Positions 11,438 through 22,642 of a DNA stretch of 64,000 bases are shown here, piece after piece. This stretch comes from Piromyces finnis (lineage: Eukaryota > Neocallimastigomycota > Neocallimastigomycetes > Neocallimastigales > Neocallimastigaceae). Position 1 is the stretch's first letter. Every line of letters begins with the position of its first letter. Location of the stretch: assembly GCA_002104945.1 (NCBI GenBank), contig MCFH01000032.1:124001-188000 (forward strand), given 5' to 3'. Below the pieces are notes generated by a model. The model made no database searches. It worked only from the letters and a program-made list of their open reading frames with translations, and was not told the origin of the DNA. The position numbers and the translations under genes were made by a program.

Positions 11438-12077
11438 TGTCAAGAGTTAGAGTGGATTTAGAATTATAATTAAGTCTACTAGGTTAGGATAGGCTTAATT
11501 ATATAGTAAATAATAAATTTTATAAATACAAGAGTAATAAATATAGTTTTTTAAGAAATATTTTATTTAATTTTTATAATATAAGTAAATGATAATTATT
11601 AATTTTAAATATTGAATTTACTATATAAAAATGAGTATAATAATCTCACAAAGAACTTCTTAAAGTTGTTCTTTGTTCAACTTATTTATACTTCATTTTT
11701 AATATAATGTTGATATTAATAAAGTATAATAATAATATAATTTAAGTTATACATGTATAATAATATAAATATAAATATTAATAAAATATAATGGTAATAA
11801 TAATATAATTTTCTTTAAATATCGATATTAATAAGTTGTTAAAAATAATATTAATAATTATTTAAATGAATCTTATTTTACTAATTGGTTTGTTTAATAT
11901 TAATTAATTGTTACACTATTTATCTCCGGATAATAAATAGCTTTCCAATTAATATTTATATTAAATAAACTATTATTAGTAAAATATTATTAAATTAATA
12001 TTTTAATTAATTTAACTAATAATTCAAAATTATGAAATTTCATGAAATGTCAAATTTCATGAATTGTGATTTTGACA
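11438..12077 (-). repeat. Element 1, 5' LTR (640 bp)
   Basis: Direct repeat of 5359-6012. On the minus strand U3 would run from 12077 to about 11650, with TATAAATA at 11690-11683 and a predicted transcript start near 11649. An inverted repeat (AAAGAAC / GTTCTTT) lies just upstream of that start. Confidence 0.95.
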
Positions 12078-12082
12078 AAATT

Positions 12083-13354
12083 TTTTTTTTAAGAATTCCA
12101 GTAGATTTAAACCTAAAATGCTTGTAATATCTTTTTTTTTTAAAAAAAAAAAAAATAAAATAATTATAATATTAAAAAAATATTATATTTTTTACAAATT
12201 ACAAATTGTCAAAATTAATTAAGGAAATCCGAAAAGTTTATTTGATTAATTAAAAAAAAAAAAAAAGGAATACTTTATATCTTAAATGAATAACTATGAA
12301 AAATTGTTTGTTTACTTTTTAATATTAATTCAATTAAATCATTGTATATTTTAAATAGTTTAGAATGCCAATTTATTATAATATGCAACATATTTAGACT
12401 GTAATATTAGAATTTATTAATAAAATAATCATGGTTATTATTAGTTTATTATCATTCATAATTTTGTTCAAAAAATCTACACAAAAAAAAAATGTATGGC
12501 TTAATAAAATTTTATAAAGTTGGAGAGAAGAAATTTTCTTTATATTTTTTCAAAGTGACAAAAGGTAGAGATGTAATGTTTTAATCTTTTTATGCAAAAT
12601 TTATACTAATTAGTTATAAAAAGAAAATATTAAAATGAAATTATTTTGAAATAAATAATTAACAAATATATCCATTGCATTTTCTGGACTAAAAATAGTA
12701 TTATAAAAACGCCGTTATCTTTTTTAATTTCCAAAAAAACTCGTCACTAATAATAAAAAAAATATATATAAAATATAAAAAGTATCCTTTTCATTAACTA
12801 TGTTAATAAGTTATAATTGTATATTTATAAATTAAATAAATACTGTTATAATAAATATATTTTTTATGACAGTTCAAAACGTAGCATTAAGGAATATTCC
12901 AATTTTCCAATTTCACAAGCTTAAGCCTTTTTTTTTTTTTTTAAACTTTTTATCTCAATAAAATTGTTATTAATTATCTATAATTTTATAATTTTAATAA
13001 TAGTATTATTATATTATATTTTTTATATATTACTTCCTTCCATACAATACTTATTACCATAAAATATTCTTAAGTATTATTTATCTTTAACACTTCTCTT
13101 TTATTTCAAGTAATGTCTAGTTTGTTTGGTTGATTGTTTTTTAAAGGGATATAAAAATATTATTAATAAAAAGTACTGCCCAAAATAAACTAAATTTAAA
13201 AAAAAAATTTCAATGGCAGGTAATGGCTTAATTTATTTATTTATTAACACAAAAAAAATATAAATAGAAACAGAATTTCTTTATAAAAATAATTTGAATT
13301 TGAAAAATAATTTGAATTTGAAAAATAATATGAATAAATTACTATCTATCAATA
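12083..13354. other. AT-rich intergenic stretch
   Basis: Between element 1 and the ankyrin gene. Mostly A/T with A runs. A short duplication AATTTGAATTTGAAAAAT lies just before the ankyrin start. No gene seen. Confidence 0.6.
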
Positions 13355-15074
13355 ATGGATGTTGAAAATTTTATTTCAAAATTTATTACCTATTTAAAAA
13401 AAAATGATAAGAAATGTATAGAATTATTAGAGAACAACGAAAAATTTGTTAATAGCAATTTTGTCTATAATACCGATACAAAAATAATAAATAAATTTGT
13501 TGAAGAATTAAATGATGCCATTCTTAATGCAAAGCAGAAATATAAATTATTTGAAATAGTACTAAAAAATCCATCTTTAAAAAAGATTTATTCAGCATTT
13601 AAAAAGAGTAATATTTTAATTCAAGCTTGTAAATTTGGAAATGTAAAAGCAATTAAATGGCTTATAACAATGAATATTAATCCTTATGTTCAAGATAAAG
13701 AAGGAATGTCAGCCTTAATGTATGCTGTTCAAAATTTAGATTTATTATTTGTAGTAACAAAATATCAAAATGATTTTAAATGTTGTAATCTTGAGGATGA
13801 AAATGGAAATAATATACTATTTTATTCGATACATAATATTACAGCAATTTTACAACTATCTGAAGTAGACATTAATCATTTAAATCACGATCATGAAACT
13901 GTACTTCTTTATTGTTGTAAAAACAAAATTTACGATCCCTTAAAATTTATACTTGGTTATTCCGGAATAGATTTTAATATTACAGATTCTAAGGGGAAAA
14001 CAGCACTAATGTATTTAGTAGAAAATGGAAGAGAAAATGAAATAGGTTATTTTTCCTTATTACAAAGTGGAAACTCATTCAATTTCAACTATATTAATGA
14101 TCATGGTGAATCAGCATTATCTACCATTATCAAACGAATGTATTGTAAAGATGGTCATGTAAATGGAAAAGGCACTTATAAACAAATGATCAAAATTTTA
14201 GTTTGTTTTATTAAAGCGGAAGTTGATTTTAATATAGTTGTTGATGAAGATGGAAATACAGCATTAATGGCATTTCTTATTGCTCGTGATTTCGATACTT
14301 TCAATTTTGTTGTTCTTACCTCAAAAAATTTAGACTTTTCAAAGAAAAATAAATTTGGCGAAAATGTTACTTCTTTAATCCTTAAAATCGGTGGAGATTA
14401 TTTCCCAAAAAAAACAAGAGTTTCAACAACAACCATCATTTGATTTTAAATATATTGATCCAATTAATAAAAATACCGCATTAATATTAGCTGTTATTAA
14501 TCAGTCTTTTAGCTTGGATCAAATTATTAAACATAATTATCAATCTATTAATATGGTGAATATGTATCATGAAAATGCATTAATTATAGCCTCCAAAATG
14601 AATTATATTGATGCGGTTAAATTTCTTTTAAGTCGATGTATTCATGTGAATCAACAAGACAATCTCGGTAATACAGCACTTCATTATGCTGTTAAATATA
14701 AAAATATTCATATAATTTATGAATTAGTAAATCAAGAAGCTGATATTGATCTTAAAAATAATGAAAATGAATCAGCTTGGGAAATTGCTCAAAAATCAAA
14801 AGATAAAATAATTATAAAAGCTTTAAGTGGTGATCTTCAGTTATCAGAAATAAAAAATGATATTTCCTTCCATCCTACAATAACTTCACAATTAAAAGAA
14901 TATTTATATATTGGTACCTCAAATTTATATATTACTATTGAAAGAAATGATGAAAGACAAATTGAAATTAATGAAGCATATAAAGCCTTTATTAATGAAG
15001 TTTTATACAAAATGAGACAAGAAAAACCTTCATATAACGCTCTTATAAATGAAATGTGTTTTCCTTATAAATGA
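13355..15074 (+). CDS. Ankyrin-repeat protein, reading frame broken once in an A8 run
   Basis: The ATG at 13355 opens 362 codons, ending in a stop at 14441-14443. The homology continues in a second frame overlapping from about 14391 and ends at 15074. The switch point is the A8 run at 14407-14414: one A fewer would make a single frame of about 570 residues. An N-terminal helical region (about 1-85) is followed by ankyrin units such as ILIQACKFGNVKAIKWL, GMSALMYAVQNLDL and, after the break, GNTALHYAVKYKNIHIIYEL. Ankyrin repeats bind other proteins; nothing in the sequence shows the partner. Codon use and spacing look normal on both sides, so this is either a recent mutation or a homopolymer error in the sequence. 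Confidence 0.82.
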
Positions 15075-16274
15075 AATGTATTTTCCTTAAAAATACCTTT
15101 TTTTTTAATAATATAAATTTATTAAAAAAAGTTTAAAAAAAATATTTAAATAAATGCATAATCAAAATATACAAAACAAAAATAAAACACTATGAATTAT
15201 ACTTTATTATTAAGTACAAGTTTTGTTAATAAATATTCTTTTTTTTTTTTTTTTTTTTTTTTTTGCATATTAAAAGTTTATTATTTAAATTACATTATTA
15301 AATATTGTATTTACTATCAGAGATATTTATTATTTTATTCGCGTTTACTATTATCCTTATTCTTGATTATAGTTTTTAAATATGTAAAGGTTTAAATAAA
15401 AATTAAAAAATAAAAAAACAGAGATTTTATTACTTTTTTTGTTATTTGATGAGGGTTAAGAATACTGTTTTATTTCTTTTTTTTATTTCCAAAGGGTTAA
15501 GACTATATTTAATTTTTCTAACCTTTTGAATATTTCCTAAAATTAAAACACTATTAAAATATTAATAAGTTTATAGGATACAAACTTTTTTCGATTAATA
15601 GTGTAACAGCTAGCATTAAATAAGATCATTAAAAAATTAAATTCTTATTAAAAAAACATTATTATTTTAAAAGTTTTACTTTTAAAAAAAAAGATTTTTT
15701 TATATTATTTTATAACAAATTTATAGGATTATACAAATTATAACTCATAGAAAACTAAATATCATTAATCTATATTTTTTATATTCATTTTATAAAGAAT
15801 TTTTTTTTAAAAAAAAAATAATTTAAAAGATGCTGATATTATAAATTAATAATTATTTTAAAATAATTAATTTCGTATAATGAATTAATATCATATCAAA
15901 TTAATATTATTTTTTAATAATAGGAAAAAGGTAATTTTTTATCTAATATATATTATTATTTCTAAAAGATATGATTTACTGAGTAAGATTAAGCCTATTT
16001 TTAGTTTAGTACATTTAAATATAAAACTTCAATTTAGTCATAAAAATTTTTAGTGTATTTCTCACACTTTTCATTAAAAGAAACACAAAAAAAATTGATG
16101 ATGGGGTGATAAATATCTTAAACTAGCATATGGACCATTTGGAGTAGATGAATAAAATTTATAGTTAAAACCAATTTTTTTTTTATTCTTTGCATTAGTC
16201 AAATACTATAGTATAAAAAAAAAGGTCATAAACTAAAAATTTTAAAATAAATAGTATTTTTAGATGAATGCCTA
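15075..16274. other. Intergenic stretch with an LTR-like fragment
   Basis: AT-rich. The 67-codon frame at 15192-15395 is poly-Phe low complexity and not convincing. The stretch at about 16000-16093, read on the minus strand, contains roughly 50 bp nearly identical to 5309-5357 beside the first tRNA pair (TGTGTTTCTTTTAATGAAAA). It also contains an AGGCTTAAT word seen in the element 1 LTR. It is probably an old LTR piece. Confidence 0.5.
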
Positions 16275-16855
16275 TTAATTATATCTGAACCACATTTCAT
16301 TCTTATCATTCAAGATTTCTAAATAACCAGTAAAACCACCATAACAAGCAGACATTCCAATATCAATAATAATTAATTTATCATTACATCTGGTAATCAT
16401 TTCTTCATAGTTTTGAATAGTATGACCAACAATCATTCTTTTTGTCTAAATTATCATAAATAAATATAATGTTAATATAATCATTTATAATATAAATTAA
16501 TTGATGAAGAATATAAAAATAAATTATAATAATAAAAATAATAATACTATTGATAAAACTAAAAATAAGTACTTACAATTTGTAAAAGAACGGTTTTCTT
16601 TAGCAATCTATTGACTCATTTTATCAATAATTTTTGCATTACGTAAAATAGTAACTAATTTTTGATAATCTTCATGAATATCACCGAAAGCAACAACACG
16701 TTTATAATCCTTTTTAGAGAGTTTCTTTTGATGACCACGACTAAGTAAGTTATCTTTCCAGTGGAAAATAGAATTAAGTTTGTTTGATTTAAATTTTGTA
16801 CAAAGAAGCGTCTTGAGTATTGGAAATTCCTTTAAAGTTTCATTTTTGTTACATT
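16275..16855 (-). pseudogene. Relic of a calcineurin-like metallophosphatase
   Basis: Two exon remnants remain. The upstream one (16855-16577) encodes YKRVVAFGDIHEDYQKL, the first metal motif of Shewanella-like/calcineurin-like phosphatases (usually GDIHGD), followed by an in-frame TAG after KIIDKMSQ. The downstream one (16445-16275) encodes MIVGHTIQNYEEM and IDIGMSACYGG, the family's C-terminal metal and substrate motifs, and ends in TAA. Donor GTAAGTAC and an acceptor TTTAG bound the 131-bp intron between them. The middle of the enzyme (GDxxDR and GNHE motifs) is missing, so it cannot be active. Confidence 0.72.
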
Positions 16856-17131
16856 CTAAATTTGTTAAAGATATTTATAGTTAAATGACTCAAATTAAAA
16901 TTAAAGTAATTAAATAATTTTTTAATTAATTTATTTTATTAAATTAAAGTTTATGATTAAAGTTACACAATATAAAAATAATATTTTATATATTTATAAG
17001 TAAAAGATATGAATTATATATAAAACATATGTAATTACTTTATAATAAACTATGATAATGTTATTTTCTTTTTTTAAGTATAGTATATATATAAAAAAGA
17101 AAAATTAATAATAATTATTATTGTCTTTTTT

Positions 17132-20100
17132 TTATATGTTATATAGAATTCCTTTAGAACAGTATAATCTAAAGTTTATTGATTGACCTAATTTAATATC
17201 ACATCCTTTTTCTTGTAATTTTGCTTCTAATAAACTTATTTCATTATCAAACATTTCTTCATTTTCTTTAGTACAAGTTAACTCTTTTCTCCATAATTCT
17301 GGTTTATACGATAACATGTTAAAAATACTCCATTCATAGTTTTTAAATTCATCACTTATTAAATATCTAGATATAACCTTTTGAATAGCGTAAAAATAAT
17401 CCTTTTGTTTAATAAAAAGATTATTTTTTTTAAAATATTCATCCAAAATATTAATTTGTTGTTCGTCCAATTCATTATTGGCTTTACTTGAAACGTATTT
17501 CTCGATATTTTTAAAATTTTTTGCTTCTAAATAGTCATATATATTAATTAATTGATTTAATTTAATTTTGCATGAATCCTTCTTATGAACCTCAAGAATA
17601 AATTGATAAAACTCTTCATCTAGTTTACCGCTTTTCCTGGGTAATTTATCTATTTCATCCATTAAAATTTCATCTCCATTAATATTTTTTTCATTTGCAA
17701 AATATACAAATAGATTTTGTAAATTGCTTAAAATAGAATAGATATCAATTGATGTTGCTATTATAGCATGTTTGATACATTTTTTATCTTCATTGGATAA
17801 ACGTTTTTCCTTTTGTAGCTTTTGTTTGAAATTTAGTACAATATTAAAGTCTTTGGTAAATCTTTCATATTTATATGAAATAAAGTTTTGTTCATCTTTA
17901 GATTTTAACAATATTTTCCCTGGAAGTAATAGATTACAAAGTTCTACTTCAATTCTTTGAAAATCATAAACCACATTTTTATAATTGGTATAACTAAGTT
18001 TTCCGTTTTTTTCCTTAAAGTATTTATTATATGAAAATACAGAGATAACATCCTTGATTGAGCCATAAAGATCATTATTAATATTAAATGAGATAATTTC
18101 GTTGTATGTTGTATCTTGAACCGTATTATAGTTTTCTAATTGATTTTGAAAAGGTTTCAAGTAATATTTTAGATTATTTTCCGGAATCAATGATTTTAAA
18201 ATTTCATTATGAATAGAAATAATATCGTTATAATAGGTAGCTATGTATTTTCCATAACCATCTTCGACAGTATCATTTAAAACATATGCCAGGCAATCAT
18301 TTTCATCAATATTCTTTGGAGTTAATTCACCATGACAATCAAAGTTGGTTAAAATTTCAAATATATTATTCCAACCTTTTTTAAAATTTACAAAAAGATT
18401 TTTCATTTTTTCATCCTTTTCTAGCTCACTTTTTATACTTATTTGTTTTGCTTCTATTCTTGCTAATTTATTGGAATACTTTTCCAATACATATACAACA
18501 AATGGGTTTATGAATTGGAAACTTTCCAAGATTTTTATTTTATCAGGCATTTTGTGGGAATATTTGAAATAAGTAGTGAGTACAGGATATTTGTACACCT
18601 CATCGGGAATGTCATTAAATAATTTATAAAATTCATCGTATGTAGAGTAATTTACAGCATAAAAATATCTTATCAAAGGAAACTCGTTATTAGGTAGACG
18701 TTCAATGTCAGAGGTTTCTTCTAAAATGCATTTTATGGTGAAGTCATCGTAATTAAGAATGTCATTTCTATCTTTTATGGATTGTTGATAGAAATTATTA
18801 AAATTGGATTCTATAAGAGCAGATTCAATTATTTCATTACATTCTTTTTCAAATTGGTTTCTTTCCTCCGCTGTCACCATCTTCATATCATTACTTAATA
18901 TTAAGTGGGCAATCTTTGGAATTATCATATTTAAAAAGCATGGAACTTTATTTTCAACACCTCTTCTTCCCAACTCAATATTTAATGTATGCCAGATATC
19001 ATTTAAAATTGAAAGCATTGATTGATTGGAATCTAAATACGAAAATTCTTTTAATCCATTTTCCCCAATATATTTTAATTTTCCGTCAATGTATAGGCAT
19101 GAGAAAAAAATAAAACTTAATATTCTATAGGTAACATTAGAAATATTTCTTATTTTCTTGTGAAAATTATGGAAACAGTTTTTGTGTAATCTTCTAAATC
19201 CAGGAGTTTCTTCATTTATTTTTTGATTAATATCATTTAATAAATTATCAATAAGTATACCAGGAATATGTGGGAAACGATTTCTTTCCTCTTGATTTGA
19301 ATAAATTCTCATATGACCTTCTCTTGGAATCAATATATGATTATTACCACTGATATATTGTTTACAATTGGTACAAATAAATATTCCCCCAGGTTGTGTA
19401 CAATTCTCCAGATAGTATGACTTTCCACAATCACATACATAGGCACCAAATAGGCGGGTACTATTATTGTTAAAGTATTCTTGAATTTCTTTTGCCGAAT
19501 CCACTAATAGAGTATGGTATATTTCACCACCTGGAATGTATAAATTTTTAAGATTTTCCACAACATTATCTGAAATAATATCAGAATAAAAGGTATTTGG
19601 CTTTGAAAGTGAACTTATTAACGCAAATTTATTGGCGTACATTAACACTTCGAATTCTGTATTGGATAAATTTTTAATAGTATTATACTCACTGCTTAAT
19701 GAGTCGTAGTCATAATAAATTTTTAAAATATTTTCGGAAGGTGTCGGTAAATTTAATTTACATAGTGTTTCGGTAAGATAGCAGCATAACTTTTTATAGT
19801 ATGATTCGTTAAATTTTTCCGACTGAATGAAACTTGATATTTCTTTATTTATTATCAAGTCATAAAAGACCAAAAGTGTATCTTTATTTAACATCTCATT
19901 TAGTTCATGATCATTTTTATTTTGAAATTCAGCAACTTTATTTATGTTATACAATTCACTAAACTTTTTATATAGTTCGAAGGAGCCCTCTTGTAAAAAT
20001 AAATGGTTTAAACCGAAATTTGACTTTTCTGAAAAATCAAAATCATTTATAAATAACTGCTTTTTATTTATAAATTTCAGTAAATCTGAATAATCTTTTA

Positions 20101-21619
20101 TAATGATTTTATTTAATACCCTCAAGATATAAATCTTTACTATTTTATTCAGGTTTGTTTTGTCTAAAAATTCAAATACTTGAGATAAATTTAAATTTGT
20201 AGCACCTTCCTTATGGAGAATATTGCATAGGTGGAAACAATAACATTTTATATATGAAATTGTAAATAATATGTTTATCTTGTTTTTGCCTGTGATCTCA
20301 CATTTATTCACTTCTATATAGGTAACAAATTTTTTAAATAGAAGGAAGGATTGCTTTAAAATCTTGTCTTCATCATCATACTGAGAATCAAAATAATTGA
20401 TGACATAGTCATTAAATACTGATATTAAAACCTCGTCAACCAAATAATTAGTAGTTTGATTTAAGTATTTAAAAATACTATTGATGTTTCTATCATTTTG
20501 TAGTTCTAAGAAATTAAAACCATTTAAATCATTGGGAACATCATTATTGTTATTATTATTTTTGTTCTTATATTTAAAAATTGTGTATTTATTGAAAAGG
20601 GATTTAAAAAAATTTTTAAATTTAAAAATATTCCCTTCTTGTGAACAAACAGTCTTTAAAAGTTGGCTTTGATATTTATCATCTTTACATTCATTTATTT
20701 TATTATTTATTAATTTTACCACTAAAGTTTCATAGATATATGATGGTAATTTTTCTTTTAAGAAGTTGAATTCCTCTTCAATCAGATGATCATTAGCATT
20801 TCCTAAAAGATAATAATAGTGTAAATTAAAATGTTCATTTTCTTTCTTTAAAATTCCTAAGTAATAGGATAAATAAGATTTTAAAGAAACAATGGTATCA
20901 TTAAAGGCTTCTTTAACGTAGATAAAATCTTGAATATAGAATAGTTGCTTAAATTCTAATTTCAATTTAAAACTTGTTTTCATCGATAAATCCCTTAATT
21001 CTTTTAATTTTTCTGTAAATAAATCAATACTTTGAATAGATACATCATTGTTATTGAACCATTCTTCAAGATTAAGAATATGATTAAAGGTACATTCATA
21101 TAAATTATATATAATTTGTATCTCCCTTGAAATTTCACTTTTTCCTATATAAATTAGATTTATTGTTTTTACATCAAATTTAGAAAGTGAATTGAAATAA
21201 TCAATATACTCTGTCAAACCCATTAGATAGTCTTTAAATGACACAATAAATAAAACAAACTTTGCTACATTTTTCTTTGTATAATTATTTAAAGATCTAA
21301 ATAATAAATTATAGAGCCTAAGATACAATTTAAACATATATTCATTAGCTATTGGTTTTTTAGATTTAGATAAATAAAAGTAAATATAATCCCTCAATAC
21401 ATTATATTCATTGTTATTATATTTATTAAATACGACTTCATTTAAGAATATTTCATCATTGAATTTCTTAATAATAATATCATTTTCAAAATTCTTATTA
21501 AAAACTAAAGCTTCAAAGTAAGACTTTTTCAAGCTTATAATATATTCAAATATGACCTTGAATTCGGTACATGATCTATCATTTTGTTGTTGTTGTTGTT
21601 GTTGTTGATTATAATTCAT
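17132..21619 (-). CDS. Large protein with RZ-type zinc finger, RNF213-like C-terminal half
   Basis: 1495 residues in one exon from ATG 21619, starting with poly-Gln. At 727-761 is a Cys/His cluster C729-x10-C740-x8-C749-x2-C752-x8-H761 (YVCDCGKSYYLENC, then CTNCKQYISGNNH). This is the spacing of the RZ finger of RNF213 and ZNFX1, except that the usual His four residues after the first Cys is Lys, with Cys two residues after it. Downstream, PGFRRL, VTYRILSFIFFSCLYI, FPLIRYFYAVNYSTYDEF and CLAYVLNDTVEDG followed by IISIHNEIL look like the C-terminal domain of RNF213, a giant AAA+ E3 ubiquitin ligase. No Walker motifs and no RING are visible, so only the C-terminal module is present. In animals the RZ finger acts in ubiquitylation of lipid and bacterial surfaces; the role here is unknown. 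The first 700 residues are helical, Asn/Lys/Phe-rich and unrecognised. Confidence 0.65.
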   Translation of the reverse strand: MNYNQQQQQQQQNDRSCTEFKVIFEYIISLKKSYFEALVFNKNFENDIIIKKFNDEIFLNEVVFNKYNNNEYNVLRDYIYFYLSKSKKPIANEYMFKLYLRLYNLLFRSLNNYTKKNVAKFVLFIVSFKDYLMGLTEYIDYFNSLSKFDVKTINLIYIGKSEISREIQIIYNLYECTFNHILNLEEWFNNNDVSIQSIDLFTEKLKELRDLSMKTSFKLKLEFKQLFYIQDFIYVKEAFNDTIVSLKSYLSYYLGILKKENEHFNLHYYYLLGNANDHLIEEEFNFLKEKLPSYIYETLVVKLINNKINECKDDKYQSQLLKTVCSQEGNIFKFKNFFKSLFNKYTIFKYKNKNNNNNNDVPNDLNGFNFLELQNDRNINSIFKYLNQTTNYLVDEVLISVFNDYVINYFDSQYDDEDKILKQSFLLFKKFVTYIEVNKCEITGKNKINILFTISYIKCYCFHLCNILHKEGATNLNLSQVFEFLDKTNLNKIVKIYILRVLNKIIIKDYSDLLKFINKKQLFINDFDFSEKSNFGLNHLFLQEGSFELYKKFSELYNINKVAEFQNKNDHELNEMLNKDTLLVFYDLIINKEISSFIQSEKFNESYYKKLCCYLTETLCKLNLPTPSENILKIYYDYDSLSSEYNTIKNLSNTEFEVLMYANKFALISSLSKPNTFYSDIISDNVVENLKNLYIPGGEIYHTLLVDSAKEIQEYFNNNSTRLFGAYVCDCGKSYYLENCTQPGGIFICTNCKQYISGNNHILIPREGHMRIYSNQEERNRFPHIPGILIDNLLNDINQKINEETPGFRRLHKNCFHNFHKKIRNISNVTYRILSFIFFSCLYIDGKLKYIGENGLKEFSYLDSNQSMLSILNDIWHTLNIELGRRGVENKVPCFLNMIIPKIAHLILSNDMKMVTAEERNQFEKECNEIIESALIESNFNNFYQQSIKDRNDILNYDDFTIKCILEETSDIERLPNNEFPLIRYFYAVNYSTYDEFYKLFNDIPDEVYKYPVLTTYFKYSHKMPDKIKILESFQFINPFVVYVLEKYSNKLARIEAKQISIKSELEKDEKMKNLFVNFKKGWNNIFEILTNFDCHGELTPKNIDENDCLAYVLNDTVEDGYGKYIATYYNDIISIHNEILKSLIPENNLKYYLKPFQNQLENYNTVQDTTYNEIISFNINNDLYGSIKDVISVFSYNKYFKEKNGKLSYTNYKNVVYDFQRIEVELCNLLLPGKILLKSKDEQNFISYKYERFTKDFNIVLNFKQKLQKEKRLSNEDKKCIKHAIIATSIDIYSILSNLQNLFVYFANEKNINGDEILMDEIDKLPRKSGKLDEEFYQFILEVHKKDSCKIKLNQLINIYDYLEAKNFKNIEKYVSSKANNELDEQQINILDEYFKKNNLFIKQKDYFYAIQKVISRYLISDEFKNYEWSIFNMLSYKPELWRKELTCTKENEEMFDNEISLLEAKLQEKGCDIKLGQSINFRLYCSKGILYNI

Positions 21620-21884
21620 TTGTAGGTAATTAAATTTAAGTAAGTCTTATAATTTTATGAATTATAAATATTATAAATAAAATAAAAAAAAAAAAAAAAA
21701 ACTTTAAACAAATTTTTCATATACTTTTTTTTTATAATTCTCTTTCTGTATGTTTTTAAGATTATATAGAAAATTGGACTTTTAATTTTATTCTAATAAA
21801 AAAAAATAGCCAATAATCAAAGGGTTATACAAAAGTAAAAGTGTGTAGAATAAATAATGAATTATGGATTAATAAATTAGATAT

Positions 21885-21922
<38 letters not shown>

Positions 21923-22642
21923 TTAAAAATAGAAATAATAGTCATGTTATATAAAATGAATATTTTTTTATTTAAAAAATATTATTAGTCTTGTAAAGAA
22001 AATATTTATATTTGGACCTTTTTTATGTTGTAGAAAATAACGTCTAGATAAATAATGATTTTATTTAATTATTATTTGTCCTTATTACTATTTTATAATC
22101 CTAATGTACTATTAATATAATATCATTGTTATGATTAATAATGATATTATATTAATAATACTTGTAATTTAAAATATCTTTTAATGATATCAAAAACGAA
22201 AAAATATATTGAAAAGTTTATAGAAAAATGAATTATTAATAATAATCATATTTTATTTCAACAAAATTAATTCCTTATTATTATTTTAATTTTGATAATA
22301 ATAATGTGAACATTTATGGACACATAATTTTTCAAATTATAAAAATATAAACATGTATTAAAAATGTTGTAAACGTAATGTCTACGTGTTGTAGAGATAG
22401 TTATTTTTTATTTATTTTATTTTATTTTCTATGGTAACATGACCTTATATCTTATTATATAACAGTAACATTTACAATGTAACTTTTTCTCTTTGTTAAC
22501 CTTATGAATAAAAATCGATTTCACAGTTAAGTTATAATAATAATAATAATAATAACCGAATTAATTTTTATCCTAAATTTTATTTAAACCCTTTGTTTAT
22601 TTTGATACCAAAAAAAGTATTTAAGAAATTAAAAGGTTTTCA
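21620..22642. other. AT-rich intergenic stretch with an 18-bp inverted repeat
   Basis: A/T-rich, with a long A run near 21890-21919 and a perfect 18-bp inverted repeat (22110-22127 / 22140-22157, 12-nt loop). No gene seen. Confidence 0.6.

Larger units (their letters stand above)
5359..12077 (-). mobile_element. Ty3-like LTR retrotransposon, chromodomain-type (element 1)
   Basis: A full-length element in minus orientation: 5' LTR 11438-12077, gag, pol, 3' LTR 5359-6012. It is flanked by a perfect 5-bp target duplication aaatt (5354-5358 and 12078-12082). Both LTRs are TG..CA. They differ by a 14-bp length change plus a few substitutions, so the insertion is not brand new, yet gag and pol are uninterrupted. 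Pol order is protease, reverse transcriptase, RNase H, integrase, then a chromodomain-like tail, which is the Ty3/chromovirus order. Just inside the 5' LTR is a sequence matching the Tf1/sushi self-priming design rather than a tRNA primer site. It sits 65 bp upstream of the tRNA-Ser gene. Confidence 0.95.

Noticed and set aside
9420-11469. Plus-strand frames inside element 1 (9420-9614, 9984-10247, 11164-11469)
   Set aside because: They are shadows of the gag and pol genes on the other strand.
15192-15395. 67-codon Phe/Tyr/Leu-rich frame
   Set aside because: It is driven by a T run and A/T composition, with no start context or homology I can see.
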